Shown here: one piece after another, positions 41,822-49,663 of the stretch
How positions within the stretch are numbered: position 1 is the stretch's first letter
How the letters are laid out: the number at the start of each line of letters is the position of its first letter
NCBI RefSeq assembly: GCF_006364435.1
Contig: NZ_CP040977.1
Location: forward strand, 868,001 to 932,000
DNA length: 64,000 bases
Source of the DNA: Candidatus Methylopumilus universalis
GTDB lineage: Bacteria; Pseudomonadota; Gammaproteobacteria; Burkholderiales; Methylophilaceae
Direction: 5' to 3'
Notes under the pieces: generated by a model
What the model was told of the DNA's origin: nothing
The model's input: only the letters and a program-made list of their open reading frames with translations
Database searches by the model: none
Position numbers and translations under genes: made by a program

Positions 41822-43450
41822 ATGATCTTACCTAAACTCAAAACAGAAAAATCTCCAGAACACGTCAACGGCTTATATGCCTCTATTGATCTAGGATCCA
41901 ATAGTTTTAGGATGATGATCGCTAAAATTAACTACCTTCCTACAGGCGTTCAATTTCAGACCATTGATACCCTAAGAGACACGGTAAGGCTTGCCGGTGG
42001 TCTTAATAAAGATAATGAATTGAGCGAAGAATCCATGACTAAGGCGCTGGCTGCCATTTTAAGATTTGGTGACCGTCTTCGTAGCTTTAGTCCTAATCAA
42101 GTTGTAGCGGTTGCTACCAACACTTTCCGTGTCGCTCGAAATGCCAAAAAATTTGTTGATGAAGCCGAAAAACTTTTAGGTTTCCCCATCGACGTCATTT
42201 CAGGTAATGAAGAGGCAAGACTCATCTATATTGGCGCCTCTCATATCGCACCCATGTGCATTGGCAAACGTCTTGTTTTTGATATTGGTGGCGGCTCTAC
42301 CGAGATCATTATTGGTGATGGCCACGAGCCCAAGCTTTTAGAGTCGCTTCCTATTGGATGTGTTTCTTTTAGTCAAAGATTTTTTTCGGAAGGTATCGTT
42401 GATGAAGAAAATTTTAAAGCAGCTCAAAGTGCGGCCTTAAAAGAAATAAAAACGATCGCTCCTTTCTATAAAAAAATGGGTTGGGAGCAAGCAATTGGTT
42501 CCTCAGGCACCGCAAGGGCGATTGCAGAACTTATCGCTCTGAATGGTTTAAGTGGGGAGCCCCACGATCTTCCCGTTGAGGAAACGGGTGGTGTCATCAC
42601 GCGTCATGGATTAGATCTGCTCAAAAAAACTGTGCTTGAAACAAAACATATCGAACGATTAAATTTATTAGGATTAAAAGCGGATCGAAAACCTGTACTT
42701 CCCGGAGGTCTCGCTATTATGATTTCAGCCTTTGAGGAATTAGGTATTGAGCATATGGAAATTACTGAAGCCGCGCTTCTTTTTGGCTCACTTCATCATC
42801 TGTACGATCAATCTAAAAATGGGGCACATACTAAGAAAAAAGGCATTCTTAAAACGCTGTTTAACTCTTTTGGTAAATTAGAAAATCTAGACAAGAGACA
42901 CGGGCTTATTGAGCAATTAGGTAAGCGCTTTAATGTAGACGAAGCACAGTTTAAAAGTGTCAACGAGACCGCAGATTTTTTTCTAGATCAATTACCTACC
43001 TTCAAAAATGAGGACAGGAAAAATAATCGTAAACTTTTAACCTGGGCGTCATTCTTGCATGAAATTGGTTTGGCGGTATCTCGTACTGACTATCAAAAAC
43101 ATTCGGCTTATATTATTTCTAATGCTGACCTCCCGGGCTTTTCTAGATTAGATCAGGCAAGGTTAGCTGGACTTGTGTTAGGTCACAACGGCAAGCTAAA
43201 TAAACTTCCTATGAGCGCAGGTTATATCGACTGGCATCTATTATTCTGCTTAAGACTTGCCCATGTGGTCTCTAGAAAAAGAGAGAGTGGGGCATTGCCA
43301 CTTATAAAAGTGCAACAAAGTCCTAAAGGATTTAAATTAAAAATTTCCAAAGCTTGGTTAGACAAAAACCCATTCATTCAATTTGGACTCAATAAAGAAG
43401 CGTCGGACTGGAAAAAGATTGAATGGAAATACGAAATCGAACTTTATTAA
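41822..43450 (+). CDS. ppx: Exopolyphosphatase
   Basis: Releases phosphate from polyphosphate ends; related enzymes also hydrolyse pppGpp. ASKHA-fold motifs: IDLGSNSFRMM (about 22-32) and FDIGGGSTEIIIG (about 155-167), then a C-terminal HD-like helical domain. Length 542 is near E. coli Ppx (513). The expected leader is at most about four bases. It converges with the glycosyltransferase gene, overlapping by four bases. Confidence 0.94.
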   Translation: MILPKLKTEKSPEHVNGLYASIDLGSNSFRMMIAKINYLPTGVQFQTIDTLRDTVRLAGGLNKDNELSEESMTKALAAILRFGDRLRSFSPNQVVAVATNTFRVARNAKKFVDEAEKLLGFPIDVISGNEEARLIYIGASHIAPMCIGKRLVFDIGGGSTEIIIGDGHEPKLLESLPIGCVSFSQRFFSEGIVDEENFKAAQSAALKEIKTIAPFYKKMGWEQAIGSSGTARAIAELIALNGLSGEPHDLPVEETGGVITRHGLDLLKKTVLETKHIERLNLLGLKADRKPVLPGGLAIMISAFEELGIEHMEITEAALLFGSLHHLYDQSKNGAHTKKKGILKTLFNSFGKLENLDKRHGLIEQLGKRFNVDEAQFKSVNETADFFLDQLPTFKNEDRKNNRKLLTWASFLHEIGLAVSRTDYQKHSAYIISNADLPGFSRLDQARLAGLVLGHNGKLNKLPMSAGYIDWHLLFCLRLAHVVSRKRESGALPLIKVQQSPKGFKLKISKAWLDKNPFIQFGLNKEASDWKKIEWKYEIELY

Positions 43451-44658
43451 GTTGATTCTTTAGCGTTACTGATTCTAGTATCCATGTATCGTGATAAAGA
43501 GGACTTTTGATTGATAGTGCTCTTATAAAACTTAGCTACTTTTTTAGCTAAAACACCCGCTCCCCATTTCTCTTGCGCATATTGTTTGCCCTTTTCGCCA
43601 ATCATCTGACGTTTGGGAGCATCAGAAAGAAGAACACTTACTTTATCTGCAAAGTCATTAATATCATCTTTTGCAATAAGTACGCCCTCACCTTCAATTA
43701 AAATCGATTTAGTACCAAGTTCTGCAATAGCGACGACAGCTGTACCTTGAGCCATTGCTTCCAAGAGCACCAGACCTTGTGTTTCACTTTTTGATGCAAA
43801 TACAAAAATATCCGCGGCTTTATAACAGGCAATTAATTCATGACCGCGATCAAGATAACCAATCATTCTGACTTTGTTTGAGATACCTAATTTCTCAATG
43901 GATTGCTTAATCGACTCCTCAGCTGGCCCCTCTCCTGTAATCACGAGCAACGCATCAGGATGGTTTTTAATAAGCTCTACATGCATTTCAAGCAAGAATC
44001 CAATATTCTTTTCGTGCGCAACACGGCCTACAAATAAAAGCATGGGCTGGGTTAAAGGAATGTCATGACTCATACGGAAATGCTCTCCATCCACGCTCGC
44101 AAAACTCGAGTCATCTAACCCTGTTGCAACCACTTCGGCAGGGGTTTTAATCCCGTATTGTTTTAATACATCTAACATCGGCTTTGAGGGTGAAACAATC
44201 CCATCTACCGCATTACATTGTCTTCTTGATATCGTTCTTGCAAGTTTTCTTGAAATAAACTGTGGAATGAAAGGGAGGTAGTGATGCAGATAATCCTCAA
44301 AGAATGTATGGTAAGTTTCAACCACAGGGATGTCTAATTTTTTACCAAAGTGAATACCAACATAATGCGCTGTAAATGGCGTATGAATATGAATCACATC
44401 AAAATGTTTATCTCTGATCCATGGCAATAAGGCTTTTAATTTACCAAAGTTCATTAAACGATCTTCGGGATCAAAATAAATCTTATGGGAAGGCACTCTA
44501 ACAATCCATTCTTCTTGTTTATCTTCATCCGTGTAAGAAGGTGCTATGAGTGTGACTTGATGTCCAAGCGCTCTTAATTCTGTTGCAAAGGTATTAATTG
44601 AAGTGGATACCCCGTTGACTCGCGGGAAAAAAACGTCTGAGATAAAAAGTATATTCAT
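43447..44658 (-). CDS. GT4 glycosyltransferase, probable diacylglycerol glycosyltransferase
   Basis: GT-B fold enzyme of 403 residues. The N-terminal motif RVNGVSTSINTFATELRALG (12-31) and IHIHTPFTAHYVG resemble alpha-glucosyl-diacylglycerol synthases and related GT4 lipid transferases. The nucleotide-sugar site is SETQGLVLLEAMAQGTAVVA with the EX7E pattern. No signal peptide or membrane helix is seen. It follows the PAP2 gene with no gap, under a PhoB box. I infer diacylglycerol as acceptor from context; the sugar cannot be read from sequence. Confidence 0.75.
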   Translation of the reverse strand: MNILFISDVFFPRVNGVSTSINTFATELRALGHQVTLIAPSYTDEDKQEEWIVRVPSHKIYFDPEDRLMNFGKLKALLPWIRDKHFDVIHIHTPFTAHYVGIHFGKKLDIPVVETYHTFFEDYLHHYLPFIPQFISRKLARTISRRQCNAVDGIVSPSKPMLDVLKQYGIKTPAEVVATGLDDSSFASVDGEHFRMSHDIPLTQPMLLFVGRVAHEKNIGFLLEMHVELIKNHPDALLVITGEGPAEESIKQSIEKLGISNKVRMIGYLDRGHELIACYKAADIFVFASKSETQGLVLLEAMAQGTAVVAIAELGTKSILIEGEGVLIAKDDINDFADKVSVLLSDAPKRQMIGEKGKQYAQEKWGAGVLAKKVAKFYKSTINQKSSLSRYMDTRISNAKEST

Positions 44659-45195
44659 TTAAATGATAGAAAAAGAAATAAGTGAAATTAAAGTGCCAAT
44701 CAAAGCACCTACTAAAACATCGCTTGGATAATGGAGTCCTAGTATAGGTCTCGATAATCCAATTAAAATCGTGAATGGAATTAAGCCGAGAGATAGCATT
44801 GGATAATAATGAATAGCAACGAGGGTAAATATAACCGCATGCAATGTATGGCCTGAGGGAAAGCTAAATTGGTCTAAAGGAATACTTCTGAGTGAAATTT
44901 GTTGATACACATTATAAGGACGTGGGCGCAAAGTTTTCACTTTCAACCACTTATAAATTAAGGTACCTGTAAATCCTGCGATTATCATATGAAGAACAGG
45001 CAATAGCGCTTGAGTTTTGTCTATAAGCAACATCAAAGCCATAAGGCTATACCAAAAAATACCGTCGCCAAGACGGCTAATCGCTTTAAAGAAATTTCTG
45101 ATAAGAATATTATGGCTTGTTCGATTAAATGTAATACATAAATGACTATCAACATGATGGAAATGATTCATGTATAACCGAAGCTTATTTGGCAT
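44659..45195 (-). CDS. PAP2-family membrane phosphatase
   Basis: Integral membrane lipid phosphatase of 178 residues. All three PAP2 motifs are present: K85-x6-R92-P93, PSGH at 113-116 and SR-x5-H-x3-D at 148-159, and about five hydrophobic segments. Possible substrates are phosphatidic acid (giving diacylglycerol) or undecaprenyl pyrophosphate. Its place between an acyltransferase and a glycosyltransferase under a PhoB box favours the first, by inference. ATG at 45195 is used; M9 is an alternative. Confidence 0.82.
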   Translation of the reverse strand: MPNKLRLYMNHFHHVDSHLCITFNRTSHNILIRNFFKAISRLGDGIFWYSLMALMLLIDKTQALLPVLHMIIAGFTGTLIYKWLKVKTLRPRPYNVYQQISLRSIPLDQFSFPSGHTLHAVIFTLVAIHYYPMLSLGLIPFTILIGLSRPILGLHYPSDVLVGALIGTLISLISFSII

Positions 45196-45227
45196 AGTAT
45201 TGACCCATACATGTTATTTATGACACC

Positions 45228-45261
45228 AGGTTAAAGTCTAATTGTGAAATTTTTATGACAA
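45228..45261 (-). promoter_or_regulatory. PhoB box and -10 upstream of the PAP2 gene
   Basis: On the minus strand TTGTCAT-AAAA-ATTTCAC (45244-45261), 10 bases, then TAACCT (45228-45233). The box reaches into the last codons of the upstream acyltransferase gene, giving PAP2 and the glycosyltransferase their own start of about 26 leader bases. Confidence 0.6.
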
Positions 45262-45978
45262 ATTCTGTGATAAATTTTTGTGGATTATTTCTTGTATATA
45301 AACGGCTAACTCCTTCCGGTTTCCACGAGGTCTTATGGGCTGAAGCACATCGACCTCAACACTGATATCATTTTCATTTTTAATTTTCATAATCGAATCT
45401 ACAAGCGACATATCCCCAACAAATGCGACCTTATCTGAATAGATGCTCTTCTGTTTGTATCTTAGGCATAAAGGCAAAATACTTTTATTTGTGTCAATTG
45501 ACGCCTGAAATAAATTACTTTTAAAAGGGAGTAGGTATCGCCCATTAGTTGAAGTTCCCTCTGGGAAGATACATACTGACCTCTTCATTAAACGTCGCTT
45601 CATCTTCTTTAATGCTTTTTTTATGTCTGATACCTTCTCGCGCTTAATAAATATAGTACCTATCATTTGTGCAACCCAACCAAAAAGAGGCCAAGATGCC
45701 ACATCAGATTTAGCAACAAAAATCGAGGGTTTAATGGATTGAATCACAATGATATCTATCCACGAAATATGGTTAGCCACCATTAAATATTGCTTTTGGT
45801 TAGAAAGAAAGCTATCAAGGCCTAGCACTTCCACTTTAATTTTAAAGATTGATAGAAGCCTCTTACACCAAAACTGAATTATTTTTTCTTGTTGTCTCTT
45901 TGTAGAAATAAGGATTAAAAGACAGAGCGGTATCACAAACAGTATATGTAAAAGTATTTTTAAAGTTTTCATTGCCAT
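45253..45978 (-). CDS. OlsA/PlsC-like 1-acyl-lipid O-acyltransferase
   Basis: Membrane acyltransferase, 241 residues: N-terminal hydrophobic segment (about 7-26), the NH-x4-D motif (H70, D75 in NHISWID), and FPEGTSTNG at 138-146 followed by LPFKSNLF. These fit PlsC and equally OlsA, which acylates lyso-ornithine lipid. The PhoB box and the neighbouring OlsB-like gene favour OlsA, by inference. The -10 abuts the annotated ATG, so translation may really begin at M3 (45972), which would coincide with the predicted transcript start. Confidence 0.8.
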   Translation of the reverse strand: MAMKTLKILLHILFVIPLCLLILISTKRQQEKIIQFWCKRLLSIFKIKVEVLGLDSFLSNQKQYLMVANHISWIDIIVIQSIKPSIFVAKSDVASWPLFGWVAQMIGTIFIKREKVSDIKKALKKMKRRLMKRSVCIFPEGTSTNGRYLLPFKSNLFQASIDTNKSILPLCLRYKQKSIYSDKVAFVGDMSLVDSIMKIKNENDISVEVDVLQPIRPRGNRKELAVYIQEIIHKNLSQNLS

Positions 45979-46012
45979 ATATTAATCATCTTCTATGTCA
46001 TATTTGTGACAC
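45979..46012 (-). promoter_or_regulatory. PhoB box and -10 of the OlsA-like gene
   Basis: On the minus strand GTGTCAC-AAAT-ATGACAT (45995-46012), 10 bases, then TAATAT (45979-45984) ending at the ATG. It is divergent from the plcP box with four bases between them. Confidence 0.7.
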
Positions 46013-46016
46013 TGTT

Positions 46017-46050
46017 TTGTCACGAAACTTTCACACTCATCCTATTTAAT
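46017..46050 (+). promoter_or_regulatory. PhoB box and -10 of the plcP-like gene
   Basis: TTGTCAC-GAAA-CTTTCAC (46017-46034), 10 bases, then TTTAAT (46045-46050), eight bases before the ATG. Predicted start is one to two bases from the ATG. Confidence 0.7.
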
Positions 46051-46058
46051 GCACACAT

Positions 46059-46802
46059 ATGAAACGTTATCGTGCAATTTGGATTTCTGATGTACATCTT
46101 GGCACTACAGAGTGCAAAGCCGATTATCTTCTCGACTTCCTTAAAAACAACACCGCAGAAACCATATATCTTGTAGGCGACATCATTGATGGATGGGCTC
46201 TAAAAAAACGTTGGTATTGGCCACAAAAACATAATGATGTCATTCAAAAGCTCCTTCGAAAGGCTCGAAAAGGCTCGAAGGTTATTTATATTCCTGGAAA
46301 CCATGATGAGCTAGGTCGTCAATTTATTAATATGACATTTGGTGATATTGAAATTAAAAATGATTTGATACATACCACGCTCGATGGTCGAAGACTATGG
46401 GTCACACATGGCGATTTATTCGACAATATCATTGCATGCGCTAAATGGCTTTCATTTGTGGGTGACACGCTTTATTACGTGATCTTAAGAATAAATCATT
46501 TCTCGAATACCTTAAGACATAAATATGGCTTTCATTACTGGTCATTTTCTTCTTATATCAAGAATTCAATTAAGAATGTCGTGAAGTATGTTGAGAATTT
46601 TGAGGGGCTTATGGCACGAGAAGCTAAGCGAAAAAAATGTGATGGCGTTATTTGTGGTCATATTCATAAGGCTGCGATAAAGAAGATTGAAGGTGTTGAG
46701 TATTATAACGATGGTGACTGGGTCGAAAGCCTTACAGCGCTTGTTGAAACTAAGAATGGTAAGTTAAAGCTTGTTCATTGGCATAAGAAAACATTGTCAT
46801 AA
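46059..46802 (+). CDS. plcP: PlcP-like phospholipase C (metallophosphoesterase)
   Basis: Calcineurin-like phosphoesterase of the COG2908 type, 247 residues. Metal ligands: D11, H13 (SDVHLG), D41 (GDIIDGW), N81-H82 (GNHDE), H117 (THGD) and H201/H203 (GHIH); GDWVESLTALVE ends the core. Annotation pipelines often call this family UDP-diacylglucosamine hydrolase. The sequence is of the kind shown in Sinorhizobium and marine bacteria to cleave phospholipid head groups, giving diacylglycerol for phosphorus-free lipids. The PhoB box and lipid neighbours support that role. Confidence 0.82.
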   Translation: MKRYRAIWISDVHLGTTECKADYLLDFLKNNTAETIYLVGDIIDGWALKKRWYWPQKHNDVIQKLLRKARKGSKVIYIPGNHDELGRQFINMTFGDIEIKNDLIHTTLDGRRLWVTHGDLFDNIIACAKWLSFVGDTLYYVILRINHFSNTLRHKYGFHYWSFSSYIKNSIKNVVKYVENFEGLMAREAKRKKCDGVICGHIHKAAIKKIEGVEYYNDGDWVESLTALVETKNGKLKLVHWHKKTLS

Positions 46803-46815
46803 AAAATTAAAGCTA

Positions 46816-46849
46816 CCTTCACATAAATGAAATATTGCAGTTTTAAAGT
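46816..46849 (+). promoter_or_regulatory. Weak PhoB-box-like promoter before the OlsB-like gene
   Basis: CCTTCAC-ATAA-ATGAAAT (46816-46833), 10 bases, then TAAAGT (46844-46849). The spacing is the same as in the other boxes of this region but the half-sites are poor (5 and 4 of 7). The gene may simply be cotranscribed with plcP. Confidence 0.35.
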
Positions 46850-46876
46850 GGTACAAACTTTACAGAGGAACTTGTT

Positions 46877-47674
46877 ATGAGCGAATTAACTTTAGATCCA
46901 GCATTACTAAGCGAATTATCAACTCAAAATCAAGAACAACTTCATTCCCATCAGAATCAAAAAGATGCCATCCAAATCTCTTGGGCACAAAACGACAATG
47001 AGATTAAAGAAGCTCAACAATTAAGATATAAAGTATTCGCTGAAGAGATGGGCGCTCATTTGCCTTCAAACTACGAAAAAGTAGATAAAGATGTGCTTGA
47101 TCAGTATTGCGATCATCTTCTTATTCGCGATACTGAAACATTAAAAGTGATAGGTACTTATCGTGTATTACCTCCTCATAAAGCCAGAGAAGCCGGTTTT
47201 TATTACTCAGATATGGAATTTAATTTAGATCGCTTGAGCCATCTCTCTGACAAAATGGTCGAAGTTGGTCGCTCATGTGTGCATAAAGATTACCGCACAG
47301 GTGGTGTCATCATGGCTTTATGGAGTGGTTTAGCTCAATACATGAAAAAACATGGCTACGAAGTGATGATAGGTTGTGCAAGTGTTCCTATGGGGGATGG
47401 TGGCCACTATGCGGCTAGCCTAGCTAAAAAAATTAATGCTTCACATCTTTCAAGTATTGAGTATCGCGTGACACCAAAACTACCATTACCTATTCATGAG
47501 CTTGATCAAGACCTAGATGTGGAACCTCCTGCTTTATTAAAAGGATACTTACGTATTGGTGCTAAAGTCTGTGGCGATCCAGCGTGGGATCCGGACTTTA
47601 ATACGGCAGATTTTTTAACGATGTTATTCCTCAAAGATATCAACCCGCGCTACGCTAAGCATTTCTTAACATAG
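46877..47674 (+). CDS. olsB: OlsB-like ornithine N-alpha-acyltransferase
   Basis: GNAT-fold acyltransferase of the acyl-ACP-dependent type, 265 residues. LRYKVFAEEMGA (about 50-61), IGTYRVLPPHKARE, EVGRSCVHKDYRTGGVIMALWSGL and IGCASVPMGDG are typical of the OlsB / putative-hemolysin family. OlsB makes 3-hydroxyacyl-ornithine, which OlsA then O-acylates to ornithine lipid. GAGGA lies 7 bases before the ATG. It follows plcP by 74 bases. The family also contains other N-acyltransferases, so substrate is inferred. Confidence 0.78.
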   Translation: MSELTLDPALLSELSTQNQEQLHSHQNQKDAIQISWAQNDNEIKEAQQLRYKVFAEEMGAHLPSNYEKVDKDVLDQYCDHLLIRDTETLKVIGTYRVLPPHKAREAGFYYSDMEFNLDRLSHLSDKMVEVGRSCVHKDYRTGGVIMALWSGLAQYMKKHGYEVMIGCASVPMGDGGHYAASLAKKINASHLSSIEYRVTPKLPLPIHELDQDLDVEPPALLKGYLRIGAKVCGDPAWDPDFNTADFLTMLFLKDINPRYAKHFLT

Positions 47675-47835
47675 TTAAACCTAGTCAAAGCATTTAACAC
47701 ACTACTATTTCGTCTCCTCAATATGTTGTTCTAACTTATCGAGCCTGACGAAACATCACGAACAGTGGGTAACCACTTATTCATTTTTTTTAATCCTCAA
47801 TCATATAATTCAATCCTTTATAATGCGAAACCATT

Positions 47836-48537
47836 ATGAATAGTTTATTAAAAATACTTGTCTTGTTTTTTAGTTTTTGTGTAATTAATCATGCAGAAGC
47901 AGCAAGACCGATGCTTACAGATGATGCTCGCATTGTCGATCCTAAATCTTGTCAGTTAGAAAGTTGGGTCAGAGATTCAAAACATGTCACTGAATATTGG
48001 GCACTTCCTGCCTGCAATGTCGGTGAAAATTTAGAGGTGACAATTGGAGGAAGTCTTGAAGATGAGAACGGTCACTCAAGTTTTGCGAATGAGCTCTATC
48101 AAATTAAATCTATTCTCCAACCTATCGCTCTTAATCAAACAGGTTTTTCAATTGTTTTGGGTAATGGAAGAGACCCCAAAAGGACAATGAATAAAGCTAT
48201 ACAGGATTGGTATCTTAATGTACCTATGAGCTATCCTTACAATGATCGTTTAGTCATCCATACCAACTTGGGTGTCACACATCTTACAGATGAACATAAA
48301 GAAAAAATGAATTGGGGATTGTCGAGTGAATACAATTACAATGAGCGTATCGATTTAATCAGTGAAATATTTAACCAATCCTCTAATAGCACTTTCTTTC
48401 AATTTGGGTTGCGATATTGGTTAATTAAGAATCGAGCGCAGATTGATACCACGTATATGAATAGCTTTAATCGTTTCGGTGAAGATCAGTCTTTCTCTAT
48501 GGGATTGAGGTTATTATCTCTACCATTCCTGCCATAA
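47836..48537 (+). CDS. Predicted outer-membrane or periplasmic protein of unknown function
   Basis: A 233-residue protein with a signal peptide (about 1-22, ending AEAA) and a mature part of alternating polar and aromatic stretches ending in LRLLSLPFLP, as in beta-barrel proteins. The start of the mature part (ARPMLTDDARIVDPKSCQLESW) resembles a family of uncharacterised proteobacterial outer-membrane proteins. TATAAT at 47819-47824 lies close before the ATG, but no -35 or PhoB box was found. Its place within the lipid cluster is its only clue to role. Confidence 0.7.
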   Translation: MNSLLKILVLFFSFCVINHAEAARPMLTDDARIVDPKSCQLESWVRDSKHVTEYWALPACNVGENLEVTIGGSLEDENGHSSFANELYQIKSILQPIALNQTGFSIVLGNGRDPKRTMNKAIQDWYLNVPMSYPYNDRLVIHTNLGVTHLTDEHKEKMNWGLSSEYNYNERIDLISEIFNQSSNSTFFQFGLRYWLIKNRAQIDTTYMNSFNRFGEDQSFSMGLRLLSLPFLP

Positions 48538-48564
48538 GAGCCTAGGAGAGCTTATCTACTTTGA

Positions 48565-49542
48565 TTAACCTAATAAATGACCGTGGAGAATTTGTATGCA
48601 TTTGTTCCATGACCACTGCTGATTAATATTAGACGCAACACTTTTTCGGTCAAGTTTTAAGCATTTTCTAATATTGTCTTCTAAATTATCTCCTAAGTAT
48701 CCAGTTTTACCTTCCTCGACAATATCTTTAGGTCCTGTGACGTTGAATGCAGCTACAGGCAGGCCATTTGCCAGCGCTTCAATCATAACAATTCCAAATG
48801 TATCTGTCTTACTTGGGAAACAAAATACATCATGCGCTTTATAAGTGTCAGCTAATGCTGAACCAAAGCGATATCCTAAAAAATTAACTTTAGGAAATTT
48901 TAATTTAAATTTATTGAGTAATGGTCCCTCACCCACAATGGTAATGTCAAACTTGTCCTGCAATTCACATAACACTTCTAAATTTTTTTCTTTACTCACT
49001 CTTCCCACGTAAATAATTTTAGGTATTTTTGACTTGCGATAAGGCTTGTTACTTATTAAATTCTTTGATACTCCCCTCGTCCAAACAACGACATGGTTAA
49101 AGCCTTTTTTGTTTAACTCTTCCTTACACGATAGAGAGGGAACCAGAATCGCTTTACTATCATTATGAAAAACTTTTAAGTAGCTGTATGTAATAAAAAG
49201 TGGGATGTGAGCGAGTTTCCAGAGGTACTCAGGAAACTTCGTATGATAGCCCGTTGTATAAGGAACCTTATTGAGTTTGCAATAAATCCTTGCGGCTAAT
49301 CCAATAGGACCCTCTGTTCCAATATGGATATGGGTGGGATTTATTTCTTTGATTTTTTTATAGGCCTTCAGAGGCTCTTTACAAATCTGAACTTCAGGGT
49401 ATATAGAAATACTTTTCCACTTAAATAATCCCGGATGAATGACGTATGTTTTTTTTCGCGAGTGCTTGAGAATATTTCTATAGGTGGTAGAAACACCGTT
49501 TACTTGATCAAATGAATCTGTTGCGATGAGAATCTTATGCAC
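48565..49542 (-). CDS. GT4 glycosyltransferase, Agt-like glycolipid synthase
   Basis: GT-B enzyme of 325 residues. VNGVSTTYRNILKH (14-27), IHIGTEGPIGLAARIYC (about 73-89), YTTGYHTKFPEYLW and the TFGIVMIEALANGLPVA nucleotide-sugar motif closely resemble Agt, which in alphaproteobacteria sits beside plcP and makes glycosyl-diacylglycerols under phosphate starvation. The start is GTG at 49542; the -10 tied to its PhoB box lies five bases upstream, so the message looks leaderless. It is a different subtype from the transferase at 43.4-44.7 kb. Confidence 0.78.
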   Translation of the reverse strand: MHKILIATDSFDQVNGVSTTYRNILKHSRKKTYVIHPGLFKWKSISIYPEVQICKEPLKAYKKIKEINPTHIHIGTEGPIGLAARIYCKLNKVPYTTGYHTKFPEYLWKLAHIPLFITYSYLKVFHNDSKAILVPSLSCKEELNKKGFNHVVVWTRGVSKNLISNKPYRKSKIPKIIYVGRVSKEKNLEVLCELQDKFDITIVGEGPLLNKFKLKFPKVNFLGYRFGSALADTYKAHDVFCFPSKTDTFGIVMIEALANGLPVAAFNVTGPKDIVEEGKTGYLGDNLEDNIRKCLKLDRKSVASNINQQWSWNKCIQILHGHLLG

Positions 49543-49547
49543 AATAG

Positions 49548-49581
49548 ATTCTTACAAACAAATATGACAATTTTTTTACAA
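49548..49581 (-). promoter_or_regulatory. PhoB box and -10 of the Agt-like gene
   Basis: On the minus strand TTGTAAA-AAAA-TTGTCAT (49564-49581), 10 bases, then AAGAAT (49548-49553), five bases before the GTG. The first half-site is weak (5 of 7); the second is good. Confidence 0.55.
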
Positions 49582-49626
49582 AAAGAGAAATTCATTTAAT
49601 TAAATTTAACAATAAATAAGGATTGC

Positions 49627-49660
49627 TTTAGAATTCTCATTTAAACATTTGAATTCTAAA
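49627..49660 (+). repeat. Perfect 10-base inverted repeat before dgkA
   Basis: TTTAGAATTC (49627-49636) and GAATTCTAAA (49651-49660) with a 14-base loop end three bases before the dgkA ATG. As DNA it could be an operator; as RNA it would hide the ribosome entry site. No Shine-Dalgarno is seen. Confidence 0.55.
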
Positions 49661-49663
49661 ATT

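Noticed and set aside
46059-46802. plcP-like gene as LpxH (UDP-diacylglucosamine pyrophosphatase)
   Set aside because: Overall motif pattern, PhoB box and lipid neighbours fit the PlcP branch better, although automated annotation may say LpxH-like.
47785-47820. AGTGG/CCACT hairpin after olsB as a terminator
   Set aside because: Only five pairs; the T-rich stretch is interrupted. It may act weakly but cannot be supported.
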